64,000 nucleotides of DNA from Coriaria nepalensis (lineage: Eukaryota; Streptophyta; Magnoliopsida; Cucurbitales; Coriariaceae). This document shows positions 59,851 through 64,000 of the stretch, piece by piece (positions within the stretch are counted from its first letter, which is position 1; each line of letters opens with the position of its first letter). Below the pieces are notes generated by a model that was not told the DNA's origin, made no database searches, and saw only the letters and a list, made by a program, of their open reading frames with translations. Both the position numbers and the translations under genes were made by a program. The stretch covers positions 3,670,501 to 3,734,500 of the forward strand of contig CP114484.1 of the NCBI GenBank assembly GCA_027186245.1, in the 5' to 3' direction.

Positions 59851-62800
59851 TCAAGATGGATCATGCTTTCCGTTGGAGAAAGATGAGGAGGGAGCAGGAG
59901 GTCGTGCAGAAGGTTGGGGAGGGGGGGCTGGAAGGGCATATATTAGTCGGGATGAAGAATTCTCGATCAGACCGGCAACTCCAGCAGCTGCAGATTGAGC
60001 ATTTGATGGTAGGAAGAGGTCGTGTTTCTGGTCTTTATAAGCACTCCACACCTGCAAAATGCAGTACGTATGTTTAGAGTTTTAGACCCATTTTGGCATT
60101 TCTTCATTATAATTACATTTTTCCTTAATAGCACTTTGAATGAGTGTGTGTATACTTACGTCAGAGGCACTTAATATATCCCGGACTTTACTACAATAGG
60201 CCCCTTCTGTTGCAAATGCATGCAATACCTGTATATCAACATATGCAAATTCATAATTTGAAGTACTAAATACACTGTATTAGACTCTAGTTTCTAAATT
60301 CAAATAATCCGTCTCTAACCTCTATTGCGAGCACCCGGCCAATAGATGCTTCAGATTCATTCCACTTCATTTGAGCACAAAGGCCGCTCCTTCCTCCAGC
60401 TCTCCAATCAAGAAGCCCAAGAAGCACTTCAACAAGGCCAACCCTGTAAATTATACATGCCTGATAATGTCAGAAAGCAGAATCTAATATTCACAATTCA
60501 CGAAAACTTCATATCTCAATACACTGGAAGCCTTAATCAACAACATCTATCCGTGAATCAATCTACCATCCACATCCTAATAACTCGAATATATCAGTAT
60601 GTTGTTGACATACTCTCAAGCGTAAAATTTGACTGGAATGTATGTGAGAAAGCCATTAAAGCATAGTTTATACTTGAACATAAAGACACAAGTGTAATTT
60701 GTTTTTAACCAATTTCCAAGTCGCTCTGAGTTACAAGCTATGTTATAGCATTGGACCAATAATTTATTGAACCAAATCCACCTTACATGCTTCACTAGTT
60801 CAACTAGGACCAAAAGGGTAAAACATGAGATAGTGTAGTTAGTTACTCACTTAAGCCCTTGGGCAACAAGTGCATCCCTGGCTCGATTTCCAGCAACCAC
60901 CACACGCTTTAGGGTCTCAAGAGCAAGGATGCTTCCTCCCGGCCATCCTATAGCCTTCATTAGAAGTGGAACAACCTGGGAAAAGCCAGAAGAGGGGGAG
61001 AAAAAAAAACAGATGAGGCATACATGAAAGTTCATACAAATTTGGCACTTCATAAGCCCCGGAGGAAAGGGGGTATGGTACAAAAAAACCCCTAACAGTA
61101 ATAAAAATGCATCAGAAACAAATCCCAAAATGAAAAATCTTTCAATTTGTCACCATGCAAACCAAGCTTCGTGATAAGTACATGCACGCTGGAATGATTA
61201 TATTTACCAGAAGCATAATAGCAAGAGAAACATCTCAAAGTATAAAATATAAGAAAAATTCTTAAGTGGACCTGGTCTACCGTAAAAGCTGTGGACCAGC
61301 CCAATAGAAATCAGCCACATTTGGAAAAAAGAAAAAACTCATATATGTGGCTGATTTTTATTGGGTTAGTCCACATTTCTTAGGTAAACCAGGTCCACTC
61401 AAGAATTTCTCAAAATAAAATAGTAGCATTCAACCAATGCTTACATGTAAGCTTGAAAGCTTGAATGTGAGTTTATCCTGATAATAGTTAAATGCCTAGC
61501 ATGGATTAGTCAAGGAACCATCACTTCAACCAACGTGATGGGGAAGAAATCAGTAAGAACAGATACCTGAGGAGTCCCTGCACTGGTTGCGGCCATTGCT
61601 TCTGCACAAGTGGTACTAGCTGCTAATTGATGCAGAACACGCAAACAACTAAGGCGAACACGTTCTTGAGGAGTTGGAGCGGGATGTTCAGGTCCATCTG
61701 GTTCAGGGGTTCTGTCCTCATAGTTACCATTACTTCCCTCCCCTGATGACATTGTTTCTCTTCTAGCTTCATAAGCCACAGCAGCCACAAGTTTGGGCAC
61801 ATATCCAAGGTATCCTACATGATCAGCAAGCGCTGGGTGCACTCGCAGTAGTGAAACCAGAGCAGCAGAAAGAAGCAGAGGAAGCTCAGGGTCAACAGCT
61901 TGAGAATCATAATGAGTGGCTGCAATAGATGACAAGTACTGATCCAATAATCCTTCCAAAAATCGTTTTGGATTTCTCAGAGGAAACTTGGGATCTTTTA
62001 AGAAGAGCCGCACATAAATACCTCCAACCTGCATTAACATGAAACAATTGTGTTAACTAACAGCAATATAGGCTGAAAACAAGAGTTGTGCAACATTTCA
62101 TATTATACCTGTGGCTCATCTCTCATTTCTTGTTGACTAGACGCCTGCTCTGGTACATCCCAGTCAACAACACGACCTTTCATCTGTTCACGGTATAGCT
62201 CTGATGCCATAGTAGAAATTTGGGAAGACAGAGATGCAGCCATGGCTGGGGTCCACACAAGTTCTGGAGTCTCTGTCGTCTGCTCCAGAGCAACCACAAC
62301 GGCTTCTCCCGGGCCATCCCTAATAACTGAGACCATGCCATCTGGAAGAAACCGTGCTAGAGTTATAGCCACTCTAGGCCCGTGCATTGGTTGCCCAACA
62401 AGTTTTCCCAACAAGGAGGCAGCAGTAGCTCTTTGTTGTAAGGGAACTTCCTCTGCAAATCATACAAAATTAATAAAACTTTATCTAATAGTTAGAACAA
62501 ACAGAAGTAAAGTGGGAGTAACTAAAACCTACCCCGCAGAGGCAAAAGAAGTTCAAGAATATATACGACGCCACCATGCTTGGCAGCTGACCAAGCAAGT
62601 TCTGCTGTGCTTGCCAAAGCATAAAGTACATGGAGAATCCCTTCCCGGCAATTTGGAGCAGAGTGCAGATTTTGCAACAAAAGGAGGAGACTAGATCCAT
62701 CAGCAACCATAGCCTCCAGGCAGGGAGCATATGCAGTCAATAGTGACAGTACACTAAGACATAGCTGAGGAATATTGCTTTCAGATGGAACAGGCACGGA

Positions 62801-64000
62801 AAAGCATTCAAAAAGAGGTAATAGCTTGTCTTTAGAAGAAAATACAGATGCTAAAGTTGGATAGCCAGTTAGCAGGTTCTGCAAATTAGAAGAGGGAAAT
62901 TAACTGTAGCATATATTTACAGTATTCTAATTAATATGCATTTGTCAAGAAAAGAGTACCTTTAGGGCGGTCAAACTAGATTGAAGGTTCTTAACCAGGT
63001 CAAATTCTTCCTTGCCGGTTGCATTTGAGATCTCATCAGGAATGTGTTGCTTATTAACTGATCCACCATCCAAATCAGGTTGAACCTCAGATGTCTGGGG
63101 GGAGGAACCACTGAGGTTAAGTTCATCCTGGAAATCCGAACCGCCACTTGTAGTGGGTCCATCCTGGGCATCAAGATTTCCATTAGTACTAGTTTTCTTC
63201 TGAGCATCAGAATCTATGGCTTGCACAGTATAAGCTATAAAATCCACTAATGCAACACAGAAAGCCTCTGGTTCACTGATCTCAAAGTCTGGCTGATCAT
63301 TATAAACCCTCAGGTAAACATTGCCAACATACAGCTCTTTGGATAGTGCTTTATAAAGAAAGGCATGTGAATCTTTTAGGTCATAAGAACCATCAGGAGC
63401 TTGACTAGCTCGTTGCTGATCCACAAATTTCAAAAGCTCTGCTCGTGTTGAAGAGTTCCAGATAATCTACAAGAAACAATAATAAATAAATCATGATATG
63501 AAATATATTTGATATTAACACTAAGATGGAATAAGCCCGCTAGCAATAAGACAACTCAGTAACTGAACAAATTTATATTCTATGGAGAGTGGCAATGAAC
63601 CATATCAATATAAAAATAAAACTAGCAGACTATGTAGTATGCATTATGTGTAGCCATCACTTTCTGTAAACATAGAACTGTGCCTACTCGCAATAAGGCT
63701 TGAATGAAAATGAAGATAGTACACACAAGTTAGGCAAGGTTTTTGGGGTAGAGGACTCACTAAAACATGCCAGGAGAAGCTTTTAGAGAAGAAATGCAAT
63801 ACTCTTAAACATGTATCACCCCTTGCATATCAAAACCATTCTAAGAGATATGGCATAGACATGGTAGTTAAAAATGAGGACGCGTTCACTTTCATGGAAA
63901 GATGTACACTACAAATAAGTCATCATGCACAGTATAAAACATTTTTTTCTCAACACCCACTCACCACTCGGCCACATTGCACAAGTCAAAGTTTAAGAGT
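59851..64000 (-). CDS. GRV2: GRV2/KAM2 (RME-8-type DnaJ endosomal protein), C-terminal eight exons; N-terminus outside window
   Basis: Exons: 63466-62960, 62878-62533, 62452-62109, 62028-61567, 60975-60851, 60443-60320, 60228-60160, 60051-59851; phases join cleanly to 725 residues plus stop. GRV2 is the plant RME-8 homologue, a very large peripheral endosome/prevacuolar protein with a central J domain and armadillo-like repeats, needed for vacuolar sorting and shoot gravitropism. Seen here are YLRVYNDQPDFEISEPEAFC, an acidic/Ser-rich linker (about residues 80-160 of this part), helical repeats LPLFECFSVPVP … LASTAELAW, KFPLRNPKRFLEGLLDQYL, and a Pro-rich tail (PAPPPQPSARPPAPSSS). All splice sites are GT–AG. 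Upstream exons including the J domain lie past 64000; 63467-64000 reads as intron. A foldback element sits in the intron at 60976-61566. Confidence 0.94.
61253..61411. mobile_element. 159-bp foldback MITE in a GRV2 intron, 9-bp target duplication
   Basis: The ends GAAAAATTCTTAAGTGGACC and GGTCCACTCAAGAATTTCTC are inverted copies, and pairing continues inward (CTGGTCTACC/GGTAAACCAG, GGACCAGCCCAATA/TATTGGGTTAGTCC, AATCAGCCACAT/ATGTGGCTGATT). Flanking 9-mers are AAAATATAA (61244-61252) and AAAATAAAA (61412-61420), 8 of 9 identical, the length expected of Mutator-type insertions. No coding capacity. Confidence 0.88.

Noticed and set aside
62242..62694. 150-codon plus-strand frame
   Set aside because: Antisense to two GRV2 exons and crosses their intron.
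63467..64000. Further GRV2 exon at the right edge
   Set aside because: No frame with family-like residues and splice sites was found; it reads as intron.

Overview
The window is nuclear DNA from a flowering plant, most likely a eudicot. It is AT-rich, its genes carry plant-style GT–AG introns, and the recognisable genes are plant families: a leucine-rich-repeat receptor kinase, an Aux/IAA repressor, a plastid FatB thioesterase and GRV2/RME-8. Between the genes lie decayed plant retrotransposons. The species cannot be named from this sequence.

Layout. 1-915: LINE reverse-transcriptase remnant (minus). 5254-7833: LRR receptor-like pseudokinase of the At2g26730 type (minus, 2 exons). 9.5-14.3 kb: decayed Ty3/gypsy element (plus). 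15406-19056: TDRD3/RMI1-like OB-fold gene (plus) containing a tandem exon duplication. 19538-21120: disabled eIF3g copy (plus). 21.3-23.8 kb: Ty1/copia RNase H scrap, a foldback element and a Ty3/gypsy gag remnant. 26.6-31.3 kb: Mutator-like element with a DUF1985 gene facing a transposase remnant, followed by a ~440-bp hairpin. 33228-34027: complete three-exon Aux/IAA gene (minus). 35.95-40.67 kb: LINE with endonuclease, reverse transcriptase and RNase H (plus). 41328-44264: FatB acyl-ACP thioesterase (minus), with a 5'-UTR intron and promoter to about 45.84 kb. 46348-52397: Ty1/copia element with both LTRs and a near-perfect target-site duplication (minus). 53.5-56.9 kb: second copia remnant (plus). 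59851-63466: last eight exons of GRV2/KAM2 (minus), running off the right edge.

The host genes do not form a pathway. They are independent loci covering receptor-like signalling, RNA/DNA-associated OB-fold function, auxin response, plastid fatty-acid release and endosomal trafficking. Reading frames joined cleanly across introns for the receptor kinase (671 aa), TDRD3-like protein (526 aa without the doubtful exon), Aux/IAA (181 aa), FatB (420 aa) and the GRV2 C-terminus (725 aa).

The most unusual signals are: a four-copy array of phase-1 exons in the TDRD3-like gene, one copy damaged but possibly rescued by an in-frame cryptic acceptor; a GC–AG first intron in the same gene; an eIF3g copy with two lesions but an intact RRM; an Aux/IAA with a lesion in its LxLxL motif and an intact degron; and several foldback elements, one inside a GRV2 intron with a 9-bp target duplication.
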